Shown one piece after another: positions 52,782-61,240 of a DNA stretch of 62,215 bases. Each line of letters begins with the position of its first letter. Positions within the stretch are counted from its first letter, which is position 1. Source of the stretch: CAZECR01 sp964510495 (GTDB lineage: Bacteria; Patescibacteriota; Patescibacteriia; Magasanikbacterales; GWA2-37-8); assembly GCA_964510495.1 (NCBI GenBank), contig CAZECR010000004.1, positions 1-62,215 on the forward strand, written 5' to 3'. The notes beneath the pieces were generated by a model. It searched no databases. It saw only the letters and a list, made by a program, of their open reading frames with translations, and had not been told where the DNA came from. Both the position numbers and the translations under genes were made by a program.

Positions 52782-54578
52782 ATGACTGATACTCAGACAA
52801 TTAAAGACCGGGTGAGCGTGGTACAGCTGATCCAGGAATACGTACCCCTCAAGAAATCTGGAGCAAATTGGAAAGGACGTTGCCCGTTTCACAACGAAAA
52901 ATCTCCCTCATTCATGGTGCACGAAGAAAAGCAGATGTGGCACTGTTTTGGCTGTAGCAAGGGTGGAGATATTTTTGCGTTCATTCAAGAAATTGAAGGT
53001 GTGGAATTTCCGGAAGCGCTGAAAATATTAGCTACTCGTGCGGGGGTAGTACTTGATACGTATAAAAGTGAAATTAATAGCAGTCAGCGTAACCGCTTAT
53101 TAGATATTCAAGCCAAAGCAAGCAATTTTTTTCACCGAATTTTACTTGATGTTCCCCAGGCTAAACCCGCACGTGATTATTTGGAGAAGCGCGGCCTCAC
53201 TCGCGGTGTGTTTGAGTTGTGGAATATTGGCTATGCTCCCGAACAATGGGATCTGCTGACGAAATATTTAGTTGGTAAAGGTTATGCGCTCGATGATTTG
53301 GTAGCAAGTGGTTTGGTAATTCGTCGTGACGATGCTGATCCGAAAACAGGCCGTGGATTTTATGATCGCTTTCGTGGCCGTATTATGTTTCCGCTCTCCG
53401 ATGTGCAAGGAGCGGTGGTTGGTTTTACTGGTCGCGTTTTAGTCGAAACAGAACGCTCGGGTGGTAAATATGTAAATAGTCCCCAAACGCTTGTCTACGA
53501 TAAATCGCGCCTTTTATTCGGTTTATCTAAAGCCAAGACAGCGATCAAGACCCAAGGTTTTGCCGTTGTTGTAGAAGGCCAGATGGATGTTATTGCGTGT
53601 CATCAGGCCGGTATGCAAAATGTGGTTGCCGCGTCCGGAACGGCACTGACTGCGGAACAGCTTAAATTATTAAAACGCTACACGACGACACTCTGTATTT
53701 CTTTTGATGCTGATAGCGCAGGACTTGCGGCCGACAAGCGGGGGATTGATGCGGCGCTTGAAGCGGGAATGTCGGTTAAAATTGTGAGTATTCCGGAAGG
53801 CGCTGGCAAGGACGCTGATGAATGTATCAAGAAAAATAAAGCAGTGTGGTTTAAGGCTGTTGAAGAAGCAAAAGGAGTCATGGAATGGTATTTTGAAGTT
53901 ACTTTTAAGGGTAAAAACACGACGACGCCCGCCGGTAAGCAGGCTGTAGCGAGCCTTTTGGTGCCTCAGATTAACCGTATTCAATACCCGGTAGAGCGCG
54001 ATCATTGGCTCAAAGAGCTGGCTTCCAGGCTCCACATTGACCCGTCAGTACTGGCTGAAGAAGGCCGCCGCCTCAAGGAACCAATCCTTAAAAACCGTTA
54101 TGCCAGCGAAAAGGCTGCTCCTTTGCCGCAAAAGATAGCGGTACGCCCCGAAAGGCTCGATCTCTTACTCCGCGCTCTCTGGTCGCTCTTAAGCGCTTAC
54201 CCTGATCACTTCATGGACCTTAAAAATAACGGTTTAGAGGCTCGCTTTGTGCAAGGTTCGGCTTTTATGCCCCTTTACGATTTATACGAAAAGCACTATA
54301 CTATGAGCCAAGGAAGCGATTCTGACTGGCTGAAGCATTATAGCCCCTCAAGTCCAGAGTTGTCTGTGGAGGTTTTGCAGTTACAAGCTGAACGCGAATA
54401 TCCGGGCACAACCACAGCTACAGCGTTGAAAGAACTTCAGAGTTTGGTTGTAGTAGTGAGAGAGGAGTGGTTCAAACGCCGCCGTAAAGACCTGCAGTTC
54501 CGGATTGAACAGGCTGAACGAGAAAAGAATACCGAACTCCTTAAACAGCTTCTGCAGGAAATTCAAGCGCTCGTCTAA
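52782..54578 (+). CDS. dnaG: DNA primase
   Basis: 598 residues. The N-terminal zinc-binding domain has C34, H37, C55 and C58 (CPFHNEKSPSF and WHCFGCSKGGD). The Toprim catalytic core includes VVVEGQMDVIA and SFDADSAGLAA. The C-terminal region (about 440-598) is the helicase-interaction domain. It makes RNA primers at the fork for DnaB. rpoD follows after 32 nt; dnaG-rpoD is the conserved macromolecular-synthesis order (rpsU is not present). Confidence 0.95.
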   Translation: MTDTQTIKDRVSVVQLIQEYVPLKKSGANWKGRCPFHNEKSPSFMVHEEKQMWHCFGCSKGGDIFAFIQEIEGVEFPEALKILATRAGVVLDTYKSEINSSQRNRLLDIQAKASNFFHRILLDVPQAKPARDYLEKRGLTRGVFELWNIGYAPEQWDLLTKYLVGKGYALDDLVASGLVIRRDDADPKTGRGFYDRFRGRIMFPLSDVQGAVVGFTGRVLVETERSGGKYVNSPQTLVYDKSRLLFGLSKAKTAIKTQGFAVVVEGQMDVIACHQAGMQNVVAASGTALTAEQLKLLKRYTTTLCISFDADSAGLAADKRGIDAALEAGMSVKIVSIPEGAGKDADECIKKNKAVWFKAVEEAKGVMEWYFEVTFKGKNTTTPAGKQAVASLLVPQINRIQYPVERDHWLKELASRLHIDPSVLAEEGRRLKEPILKNRYASEKAAPLPQKIAVRPERLDLLLRALWSLLSAYPDHFMDLKNNGLEARFVQGSAFMPLYDLYEKHYTMSQGSDSDWLKHYSPSSPELSVEVLQLQAEREYPGTTTATALKELQSLVVVVREEWFKRRRKDLQFRIEQAEREKNTELLKQLLQEIQALV

Positions 54579-54610
54579 AAAATACTTGTCTTATATCTAA
54601 TTTTACCCCC

Positions 54611-55966
54611 ATGACTGCCAAGGCCATTCTCTCTTCCGCGGCTCGTTCTAAAAAGAAGAATAAAGCCCCGAGCGCCAAACCCAAGGCAGTTTCAGTCAAA
54701 AAGAAACCGGCTGCCAAAGTAGTTCAGCGCAAGCCGCTCAAAGTAACGCTTAAAAAAATTGTCAAAAAAACTTTGGGAAAGACGCTGCTTAAAAAAGGAG
54801 CTGATCGTAAACCTAAGGTGGTAGCTAAAGGGCCAATAAAGAAATTCGTTCCACCAGAGCCAGAAGTAGTGATTGAGCCGTCAATGGAACAGATTTGGGA
54901 AATTTTGTTAAAAGGACGTAATCGCGGTTTTGTTACTGAAATTGAACTAGGCCGGGTTATGCCTCGACCGGAATGTTACCTTGATTTATACGAGGGCTTT
55001 TTGGATTTAACAGATAAGAATGGTGTAACTATCGTCGAGACAGCCAGTAACTTGCTGGGTGTTTCTGGTGAACAAAAAACAACGCTTAAGCAATTTCAAG
55101 GCGCACAGCCCGATATGGATGTACCGTTTGACTTGGGTCAAATTTCTTCTGATTCAATCCAGATGTACTTGCGTGAAATTGGTAAAATTCCGCTTTTAAA
55201 TACTGAAGAAGAAGTCTCGCTCGCGAAACGTAAAGAACGTGGTGACAAAGCCGCCGAACGTAAACTGATCGAAGCCAACCTTCGTTTGGTTGTTTCGATT
55301 GCCAAAAAATTCGTTGGCAAAAGTTTGTCACTTCTTGATTTAATTCAAGAAGGCAATATTGGTTTGTTCCGTGCGGTTAAAAAATTCGATCACCGCAAAG
55401 GTTATAAATTTTCTACCTACGCTACCTGGTGGATCCGCCAGGCGATTACCCGCGCTCTGGCCGACCAATCACGCACGATTCGTATCCCGGTTCACATGGT
55501 GGAAACTATTAACCGTTTCCAACAGGTTCGTCGTCGTCTCTTGCAAGATTTAGGACGCGATCCAACTGTGGAAGAACTCGCTGCTGAAATGGGTGAAGAG
55601 GTTGAAAAAATTCAGCATATTATCAAAATTTCGCAGGACATGGTGTCCTTGGAAGTATCGGTTGGCGACGATGACGATGATACACAGCTTAGCGACTTTA
55701 TTGAGGACGTTAAAAATATTTCTCCGGATCGCGCGGCAGCACTCCAGATTTTGCGCGATTATGTGCAGTCTGCTGTTAAAGATCTCGTGCCACGTGAACA
55801 AAAAATTCTCGAAATGCGTTTTGGTCTTACGGACGGCGTCACTCATACGCTCGAAGAAGTGGGTCAAGAATTTGGTGTTACGCGTGAACGTATTCGTCAG
55901 ATTGAAGCCAAAGCACTCGAACGTATCCAGCAGTCAGATATTATTACGAAGCTGAGGGATTACTAA
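54611..55966 (+). CDS. rpoD: Primary RNA polymerase sigma factor
   Basis: 451 residues. A Lys/Ala/Pro-rich, basic and probably disordered extension covers residues 1-85, followed by a region 1.1-like domain (about 90-155). Region 1.2 begins DSIQMYLREIGKIPLL. Region 2 has LVVSIAKKF, DLIQEGNIGL and YKFSTYATWWIRQAI, and region 4 has LEEVGQEFGVTRERIRQIEAKAL. This housekeeping sigma would read the TTGNNN-17-TATACT promoters seen across the window. Confidence 0.96.
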   Translation: MTAKAILSSAARSKKKNKAPSAKPKAVSVKKKPAAKVVQRKPLKVTLKKIVKKTLGKTLLKKGADRKPKVVAKGPIKKFVPPEPEVVIEPSMEQIWEILLKGRNRGFVTEIELGRVMPRPECYLDLYEGFLDLTDKNGVTIVETASNLLGVSGEQKTTLKQFQGAQPDMDVPFDLGQISSDSIQMYLREIGKIPLLNTEEEVSLAKRKERGDKAAERKLIEANLRLVVSIAKKFVGKSLSLLDLIQEGNIGLFRAVKKFDHRKGYKFSTYATWWIRQAITRALADQSRTIRIPVHMVETINRFQQVRRRLLQDLGRDPTVEELAAEMGEEVEKIQHIIKISQDMVSLEVSVGDDDDDTQLSDFIEDVKNISPDRAAALQILRDYVQSAVKDLVPREQKILEMRFGLTDGVTHTLEEVGQEFGVTRERIRQIEAKALERIQQSDIITKLRDY

Positions 55967-55974
55967 ACAGAAGC

Positions 55975-55995
55975 GCCCGCCGATTGGCGGGCTTT
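55975..55995 (+). terminator. Weak hairpin after rpoD
   Basis: GCCCGCC (55975-55981) and GGCGGGC (55986-55992) form a GC-rich 7-bp stem with only TTT after it; likely a weak terminator. Confidence 0.5.
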
Positions 55996-55997
55996 GG

Positions 55998-56291
55998 TCA
56001 GGGTGTACTTTTTTTTGGATGGAACCAGTTCCACGGGTCTTGCCTTAGGAAGATGAAAAAGGCGAGAGAGTGACAGGCAATGATGATGAGGGTGATGAGC
56101 GCCTCGGAAAAAGAACGGACGTAGTACGCGTGATCACCAACCATGTAGGCAAAGGGCGCTGTTGTCAGGAAGATGATGCCCCACGTAGTGAGGCAAAATC
56201 CCGGCGAGTTGTTTATTAAGAGAAAGACCGTACTGCCCGCAATCGCGTAAAAGAGTGCGGTTAGCAGAAGTGCGACAAAGGCTGGTAGCAT
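55998..56291 (-). CDS. Small three-helix membrane protein with a Shine-Dalgarno site
   Basis: 97 residues with three membrane helices (about 2-22, 32-50 and 62-81) and a C-terminal Trp/Pro/Lys tail. Family not recognised. The start at 56291 is chosen because AAGGAG lies 6 nt upstream on the minus strand and the first helix begins at once. This is one of only three genes here with a good ribosome-binding site. It is convergent with rpoD and divergent from murG. Confidence 0.68.
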   Translation of the reverse strand: MLPAFVALLLTALFYAIAGSTVFLLINNSPGFCLTTWGIIFLTTAPFAYMVGDHAYYVRSFSEALITLIIIACHSLAFFIFLRQDPWNWFHPKKSTP

Positions 56292-56357
56292 GGGTGCTCC
56301 TTGGTAATCTTGGGCGTTATTTAATACTACCTCTTGGAATAAAGCAAGTCTAAGCTT

Positions 56358-57437
56358 ATGAAAATTATTTTTTCTGGTGGGGGAACACTTGGCCCGGTTA
56401 CACCCCTTCTGGCAGCCGCCGCTGCCTACAAACAAGCTCATCCGGATGCAGAATTTATTTGGGTCGGAACAAAATTTGGACCCGAGCGTCAAGTTGTTGA
56501 AGAAGCTGGGCTAACCTTTTATCCGCTGAATGGTGGTAAATGGCGCCGGTATCTTTCGCTCTGGAATATTGTTGATATTATCAAAATTATCGTGGGCTTT
56601 TTTCAGGCCATGATTTTTATTTGGTATGAAAAACCTGACCTGCTCGTTTCGGCTGGTGGGTTTGTCAGCGTGCCGCTTCACTATGCTGGATCATTCCTCG
56701 GAATTCCGACCTGGGTGCATCAGCAGGATTTGCGTGTCGGCCTCGCTAACAAAATGATGTTTAGTGTGGCTACCAAAATTACGGCAGCACTAGAACAAAC
56801 TGCGAAACAATTACCTGCTAAAAAAACGGAATGGATTGGTAACCCGTCACGCGAACTTGTTTGCCGAAATGCCAATCAGGCCTGTACACATTTTAATATT
56901 CCCGCTGGCAGTGTGGTTATTTTTGCCGTAGGTGGGGGGACAGGGTCGGACGTAATTAATCGCATGATTGTGGAAGCACTCCCGAGCTGGCCTAAAGACT
57001 GGCATGTGATTCACTTGACCGGTAAAGAACGATCGAGCGAGCTCGCTGAACGCGTGGCCAATATTTTTCCTAATTATCACGCGTATAAATTCTTTACGGG
57101 TGAAATGGCCTGCGCCTATGCACTCGCTACTGTTGTGGTTGCTCGGGCTGGATTTGCTACACTGACTGAACTTGCCGAACTCTCGAAACCTGCCATTATT
57201 TTACCCATGGCTGGCACCCATCAGGAAGAAAATGCATCGTATTTTGCCGAGCATAATGGCGTTATTCAATTCCACGAGACGATGGATAACGGGCTTAAAC
57301 TCGCTCAGGTAATTAAAGAATTAGTTCAGAACGAAAATAAACGCCAGATGCTCGGGAATAACTTGCATGAGTTATTGCCCCAGACTGAGAATGCAAAAAT
57401 AGTTGCAATTATTGATGATTTAATTAAAAAATCCTAG
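56358..57437 (+). CDS. murG: MurG-like UDP-GlcNAc:lipid I N-acetylglucosaminyltransferase
   Basis: A 359-residue GT-B enzyme that would convert lipid I to lipid II on the inner membrane face. The N-terminal loop is SGGGTLGPVTP (6-16), lacking the histidine of the usual GTGGH loop. Further signatures are VSAGGFVSVPLHYAG, the acceptor-side WVHQQDLRVGLAN, GGGTGSDVIN in the C-terminal domain and MAGTHQEENA for the nucleotide sugar. The length is standard. Context (murA, murJ, ftsL-like in the window) supports a peptidoglycan role. It lies 11 nt before msrA. Confidence 0.88.
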   Translation: MKIIFSGGGTLGPVTPLLAAAAAYKQAHPDAEFIWVGTKFGPERQVVEEAGLTFYPLNGGKWRRYLSLWNIVDIIKIIVGFFQAMIFIWYEKPDLLVSAGGFVSVPLHYAGSFLGIPTWVHQQDLRVGLANKMMFSVATKITAALEQTAKQLPAKKTEWIGNPSRELVCRNANQACTHFNIPAGSVVIFAVGGGTGSDVINRMIVEALPSWPKDWHVIHLTGKERSSELAERVANIFPNYHAYKFFTGEMACAYALATVVVARAGFATLTELAELSKPAIILPMAGTHQEENASYFAEHNGVIQFHETMDNGLKLAQVIKELVQNENKRQMLGNNLHELLPQTENAKIVAIIDDLIKKS

Positions 57438-57448
57438 TGCCTACTTGT

Positions 57449-57994
57449 ATGTCTGAATCTATTATTTTTGGCGGTGGCTGTTTTTGGTGTATGGAAGCGG
57501 TTTTTCAAATGCTCGATGGAGTGGTCGGAGTTTCTTCTGGTTACACGGGTGGAAGTGTTCCAAATCCAACGTACGAACAAGTGTGCGGGGGTCGCACGGG
57601 GCATGCCGAAGCAATTAAAATTGATTTTGATTCAAGTAAAATAAAATTAGCCGATCTTTTGGCGGTCTATTTTACCTCACATGATCCGACCACACTGAAT
57701 CGCCAGGGGAATGATGTAGGAACGCAGTATCGTTCATCAATTTTTTACAGCACTCCCGAACAGCTCGAAGTAACTAAAAAATTTATTGCGGAGCTTGAAG
57801 CTGATAAAACGTTCTCCGATCCTATCGTTACCACGCTTGAACCGCTAACGGTATTTTATACGGCTGAACAGTATCATCAGAACTATTATCGTAATAATGA
57901 AAGTCAACCATATTGTCAGTTTGTGATTAATCCAAAAATTGCAAAATTACGTCAGAAGTTTGCGCATTTGTTGAAACCAGGAATGGCAAGTTAG
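57449..57994 (+). CDS. msrA: Peptide methionine sulfoxide reductase MsrA
   Basis: 181 residues. The signature GGGCFWCMEAVF carries catalytic C11. YTGGSVPNPTYEQVCGGRTGHAE and QYRSSIF are typical, and a distal cysteine in QPYCQF may resolve the disulfide. It reduces the S-epimer of methionine sulfoxide in proteins. The ATG at 57449 is preferred to the GTG at 57437, which overlaps the murG stop. It fits with the redox genes that follow, though it has a different transcript. Confidence 0.93.
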   Translation: MSESIIFGGGCFWCMEAVFQMLDGVVGVSSGYTGGSVPNPTYEQVCGGRTGHAEAIKIDFDSSKIKLADLLAVYFTSHDPTTLNRQGNDVGTQYRSSIFYSTPEQLEVTKKFIAELEADKTFSDPIVTTLEPLTVFYTAEQYHQNYYRNNESQPYCQFVINPKIAKLRQKFAHLLKPGMAS

Positions 57995-58043
57995 TCGTTT
58001 TTTTGAAATAAATTTTTGATTTGCCTGTACTACCTATAGGTGC

Positions 58044-58072
58044 TTGCAGCCAAATTTGGTTGCCTGTATACT
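58044..58072 (+). promoter_or_regulatory. Promoter of the flavin electron-transfer cassette with internal operator-like palindrome
   Basis: TTGCAG (58044-58049), 17 bp, TATACT (58067-58072). The spacer and -35 contain an 18-bp near-perfect palindrome, GCAGCCAAA/TTTGGTTGC at 58046-58063, with one mismatched pair. It is positioned to let a repressor block the promoter. A second TATACT at 58101-58106 lies 8 nt before the ATG. Confidence 0.65.
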
Positions 58073-58114
58073 AAGATAACTTGTTCAACTATTTAATCTA
58101 TATACTCTGTTCCT

Positions 58115-58711
58115 ATGAGTCAAAAGAATGTTAGTAAATTTTTAGCTGTATTTTCACTTGTTGCTGTAGTTGTCGCTACGGCTGGTTGTGGTACGGCAAC
58201 CGATACCACCGTTACCACTCAGCCAACTGACGTTGATGCTGGTGCAGCTATGACACCGAATGAGGTCGGTGCTGGTGCTGCCATGACACCAAGTGACACC
58301 GGAACTGATACTATTACTCCGCCTCCAACCACACCGGCTGCAACTACGCCCGACACAATGACACCTCCCTCCAGTAACCCACCCGCAACCGTACCTCCAA
58401 CGAACAAGAGTTCCTATAAAGATGGCACCTATAGCGCTGACGGCAGTTATCGTTCACCGGCTGGCACCGAAACTGTCGGTGTGACAATCACGCTTAAAGG
58501 TGATGTTATTACTAAAGTCACTGTTGTTCCTAAGGCAACTGATCCTAAATCCGTTCGCTTTCAAGGTATGTTTGTTTCCGGAATTAGCGAAGTGGTGGTT
58601 GGAAAGAAAATTGATGCGCTGCAAGTCTCTAAGATTTCCGGTTCTTCACTTACTTCCGGTGGTTTTAATGAAGCTGTGATTAAGATTGAGGCTCAGGCTA
58701 AGAATTCCTAA
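58115..58711 (+). CDS. FMN-binding domain lipoprotein
   Basis: 198 residues. The signal has lipobox ATAGC with Cys25. A Thr/Pro-rich tether (26-98) contains two copies of a GAAMTP module. The FMN_bind domain (about 99-198) starts YKDGTYSADGSY. The expected flavinylation motif SGATxTS appears as S175-GSSL-T180-S181, so the likely FMN acceptor is Ser178 in place of Thr. ApbE, encoded 17 nt downstream, would attach FMN. The protein would carry electrons outside the membrane. Confidence 0.88.
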   Translation: MSQKNVSKFLAVFSLVAVVVATAGCGTATDTTVTTQPTDVDAGAAMTPNEVGAGAAMTPSDTGTDTITPPPTTPAATTPDTMTPPSSNPPATVPPTNKSSYKDGTYSADGSYRSPAGTETVGVTITLKGDVITKVTVVPKATDPKSVRFQGMFVSGISEVVVGKKIDALQVSKISGSSLTSGGFNEAVIKIEAQAKNS

Positions 58712-58728
58712 AACAGTCTGCGTTCAAT

Positions 58729-59601
58729 ATGTATTCGGCTGATTTTGAAGCGATTGGAACGCATTGGAGGATTGATATTTTTGACGAAATTTCTGCTGAG
58801 ACCTCTGAAAAAAGTATCGAGAAAATAAAAGCCCGCATCGATGTGTTCGATCGGGCTTATTCTCGTTTTAGGGCCGACTCACTCGTGACTGAAATGTCAC
58901 ATCGCGCGGGCACCTATACGCTCCCTGACGACGCTGGACCGATGTTTGATCTCTACCAGGAATTGTATCGCCGCACCAACGGTTTGTTTACGCCGCTCAT
59001 TGCAAAGACATTGGTCGAGGCTGGTTATGACGCAGTGTACTCACTTGAACCACAAGAATTGCATCATCCGCCAACGTGGGATGAAGCGCTGGAATATGTG
59101 TATCCCAAGCTCACCCTCAAGCAGCCCGCGCTTCTTGACGTGGGTGCAGCAGGCAAGGGGTATATTATTGATATAGTTGCTAAAATTCTCTATACTGAAG
59201 GCATCGCGGCTTTTTGTGTTGATGCCGGGGCAGATATGTTTTACGCTCACCCCACCAACAAATTGCTTGAAGTCGGTTTGGAAAATCCGTTTGATGCTAC
59301 CGAAGTTATCGGTGTCGCTACGATTGCCAACGAAAGCATTTGTGGTTCGGCCGGCAACCGGCGTGCTTGGAAAAATTTTCATCATATCATCGATCCGTCA
59401 ACGCTTGCATCGCCCCGAACGATAGCCGCAGTTTGGACAATCGCTGATAGCGCACTTCTGGCCGACGCGCTTTCCACCTGTCTTTTTTTTGTCTCGCCAG
59501 CCACGCTTGCTCCGCACTATGATTTTGAATACGTAATTTTGTATCAAGATTTTTCTATTGAAAAGTCACCACATTTTCCGGCTACTTTTTTTAAAAAATA
59601 G
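58729..59601 (+). CDS. apbE: FAD:protein FMN transferase ApbE
   Basis: 290 residues. ApbE uses FAD to attach FMN to Ser/Thr of partner proteins. Family features are FDRAYSRFRADS, LLDVGAAGKGYIID (the GGIAKGY-like magnesium/FAD site), HHIIDPSTLASP and IADSALLADALSTCLF. No signal peptide or lipobox is present, unlike most secreted ApbE proteins, so modification may take place before export, or export may be non-classical. It lies between its substrate candidate and the membrane oxidoreductase. Confidence 0.92.
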   Translation: MYSADFEAIGTHWRIDIFDEISAETSEKSIEKIKARIDVFDRAYSRFRADSLVTEMSHRAGTYTLPDDAGPMFDLYQELYRRTNGLFTPLIAKTLVEAGYDAVYSLEPQELHHPPTWDEALEYVYPKLTLKQPALLDVGAAGKGYIIDIVAKILYTEGIAAFCVDAGADMFYAHPTNKLLEVGLENPFDATEVIGVATIANESICGSAGNRRAWKNFHHIIDPSTLASPRTIAAVWTIADSALLADALSTCLFFVSPATLAPHYDFEYVILYQDFSIEKSPHFPATFFKK

Positions 59602-59603
59602 GT

Positions 59604-61124
59604 ATGCATTTTATTGATAATCTCCTCAACAAGTTTACAATGTACCGTGTGGTGCTCTATGGCCTTACGTTTATCGCGTTGTGTTCTTTTGTGGTGAGTT
59701 TTTTTAAAATTATTTCGTTTACACCGGCCGAACTTGCCGTATCACTTTTCACCATTATCGTTACCTGTGCTGTTGTTAATGGTGTTTTTGCTAAACTCTT
59801 TAAAATTCCAGCAAATACCGAATCGGTATTTATTACAGCGTGGATTTTATTTTTTATTATCATCCCCACAACGCTGGTTGCAGATATCTATTGGATCGTA
59901 GGCATAAGCGCTCTTGCCATGGCGTCTAAATATTTGTTTGTTTTTCGTAAACAGCATTTGTTTAACCCGGCCGCAATTGCGCTTGTTATTACGGGTGCTT
60001 TAGGGAGCAGCCTTTCATTTTGGTGGATAGCTACACCCACGCTCCTGCCTGTGGTAGCTATAGTTGGTTTTTTGATTGTTCGCAAAATTCATCGTTTTAA
60101 TATTGTTATTCCGTTTTTGGTAGTAAGTTTGACAATACTTATTGGTAAAGGTCTCATGGAAGGTGTGGGGTTTGGTGCTCTTGTAAAAGAATTTTTATTA
60201 TCCTGGCCGCTTATTTTCTTTGGTACAGTGATGCTTACCGAGCCGCTAACTACTCCGGCGCGCAAGCACTTACAAGTAGCGTATGGAATTGTGGTGGGTA
60301 TTTTATTTTCGCTTCATTTTGAATTTAAATCAATTTTTTCTTCGCCGGAACTAGCGCTGGTTTTGGGTAATATTTTTTCGGCGATTGCAAGCCCAAAGCA
60401 CCGCATGGTACTTGTGTTCAAGGAGAAAATCAAACTATCGGCCAACATGTTTGAGTTCGTTTTCACTGCGCCGCGTCATTTGAAATTTATTCCCGGCCAG
60501 TATGCCGAGTGGACACTGTTCCACCCTAATCCGGACACCCGGGGCAATCGTCGCTATTTTACCCTTGCCTCAGCGCCCGAGAGTCGCGAAGTCGCCATGG
60601 GCATTCGTTTGTCCGATCCATCCAGTAGTTTTAAAAAGCAGCTCTGTACGCTGGCGCCCGGGGATACGATCATGACCTCGTCCGCAGCCGGTGATTTTGT
60701 CTTGCCCCGCGACACGAGTAAAAAAATAGTTTTTGTAGCCGGAGGTATTGGTGTAACGCCCTTTGCGAGTATTATGCGCCACTTATTGACCACCAAGGAA
60801 AAAAGAACTATAACGCAGCTCTATTCAGTTCGAACGTGCGAAGATATCGCGTATCAACCGCTGTTTGACCAGGCAGAAAAAGAATTGGGTATTGTGACGA
60901 AATATATTGTTACCGACACTACATGCGTTCCAAAGGGCTGGGATACACCAACGGGTTATATATCCGATCCGACAGTTCGCCAGCTCGTGCCGGATTTTAA
61001 AGAGCGACTCTTTTATATCTCGGGACCATTCGTGATGGTAGATGCGACGGAAAAGTTACTCAAAAAAATGGGTGTACCAAGCAGTCAGATTAAGACCGAC
61101 TTCTTCCCAGGGTTTGCGGGGTAA
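59604..61124 (+). CDS. RnfD/NqrB-like membrane domain fused to a ferredoxin-NADP reductase-like domain
   Basis: 506 residues. The first 265 form an RnfD/NqrB-type membrane unit of about 8-10 helices with the signatures KQHLFNPAAIAL (116-127) and GTVMLTEPLTTPARKHLQ (207-224). The rest (about 266-506) is a flavodoxin-reductase-type FAD/NAD(P) module: FAD site RRYFTLAS (316-323), nucleotide site AGGIGVTP (379-386) and C-terminal GPFVMVDATEKLL ending DFFPGF. The usual NqrB flavinylation motif was not found. It should take electrons from cytoplasmic NAD(P)H across the membrane to the FMN lipoprotein. It lies 2 nt after apbE. Confidence 0.9.
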   Translation: MHFIDNLLNKFTMYRVVLYGLTFIALCSFVVSFFKIISFTPAELAVSLFTIIVTCAVVNGVFAKLFKIPANTESVFITAWILFFIIIPTTLVADIYWIVGISALAMASKYLFVFRKQHLFNPAAIALVITGALGSSLSFWWIATPTLLPVVAIVGFLIVRKIHRFNIVIPFLVVSLTILIGKGLMEGVGFGALVKEFLLSWPLIFFGTVMLTEPLTTPARKHLQVAYGIVVGILFSLHFEFKSIFSSPELALVLGNIFSAIASPKHRMVLVFKEKIKLSANMFEFVFTAPRHLKFIPGQYAEWTLFHPNPDTRGNRRYFTLASAPESREVAMGIRLSDPSSSFKKQLCTLAPGDTIMTSSAAGDFVLPRDTSKKIVFVAGGIGVTPFASIMRHLLTTKEKRTITQLYSVRTCEDIAYQPLFDQAEKELGIVTKYIVTDTTCVPKGWDTPTGYISDPTVRQLVPDFKERLFYISGPFVMVDATEKLLKKMGVPSSQIKTDFFPGFAG

Positions 61125-61178
61125 AGAATTTACCCCCCCCATGCTAAGCCCGTAACATTTAAAAATACGCCTCGTATA

Positions 61179-61207
61179 TTGACAAATATCATATTTTATG
61201 ATACTTT
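61179..61207 (+). promoter_or_regulatory. Promoter of the second GC-rich secreted-protein gene, with palindrome
   Basis: TTGACA (61179-61184), 17 bp, TACTTT (61202-61207). The perfect palindrome TATCATA-TTT-TATGATA (61187-61203) fills the spacer, an operator-like position. Confidence 0.6.
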
Positions 61208-61240
61208 TTTTAAATTCGTTCATTGCACAAAGGAGGTTCA

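Noticed and set aside
61133..61140. Run of eight C after the RnfD-FNR gene as a phase-variation tract
   Set aside because: It lies between the stop codon at 61124 and the next promoter at 61179, so length change would affect neither; it could also be an assembly artefact.
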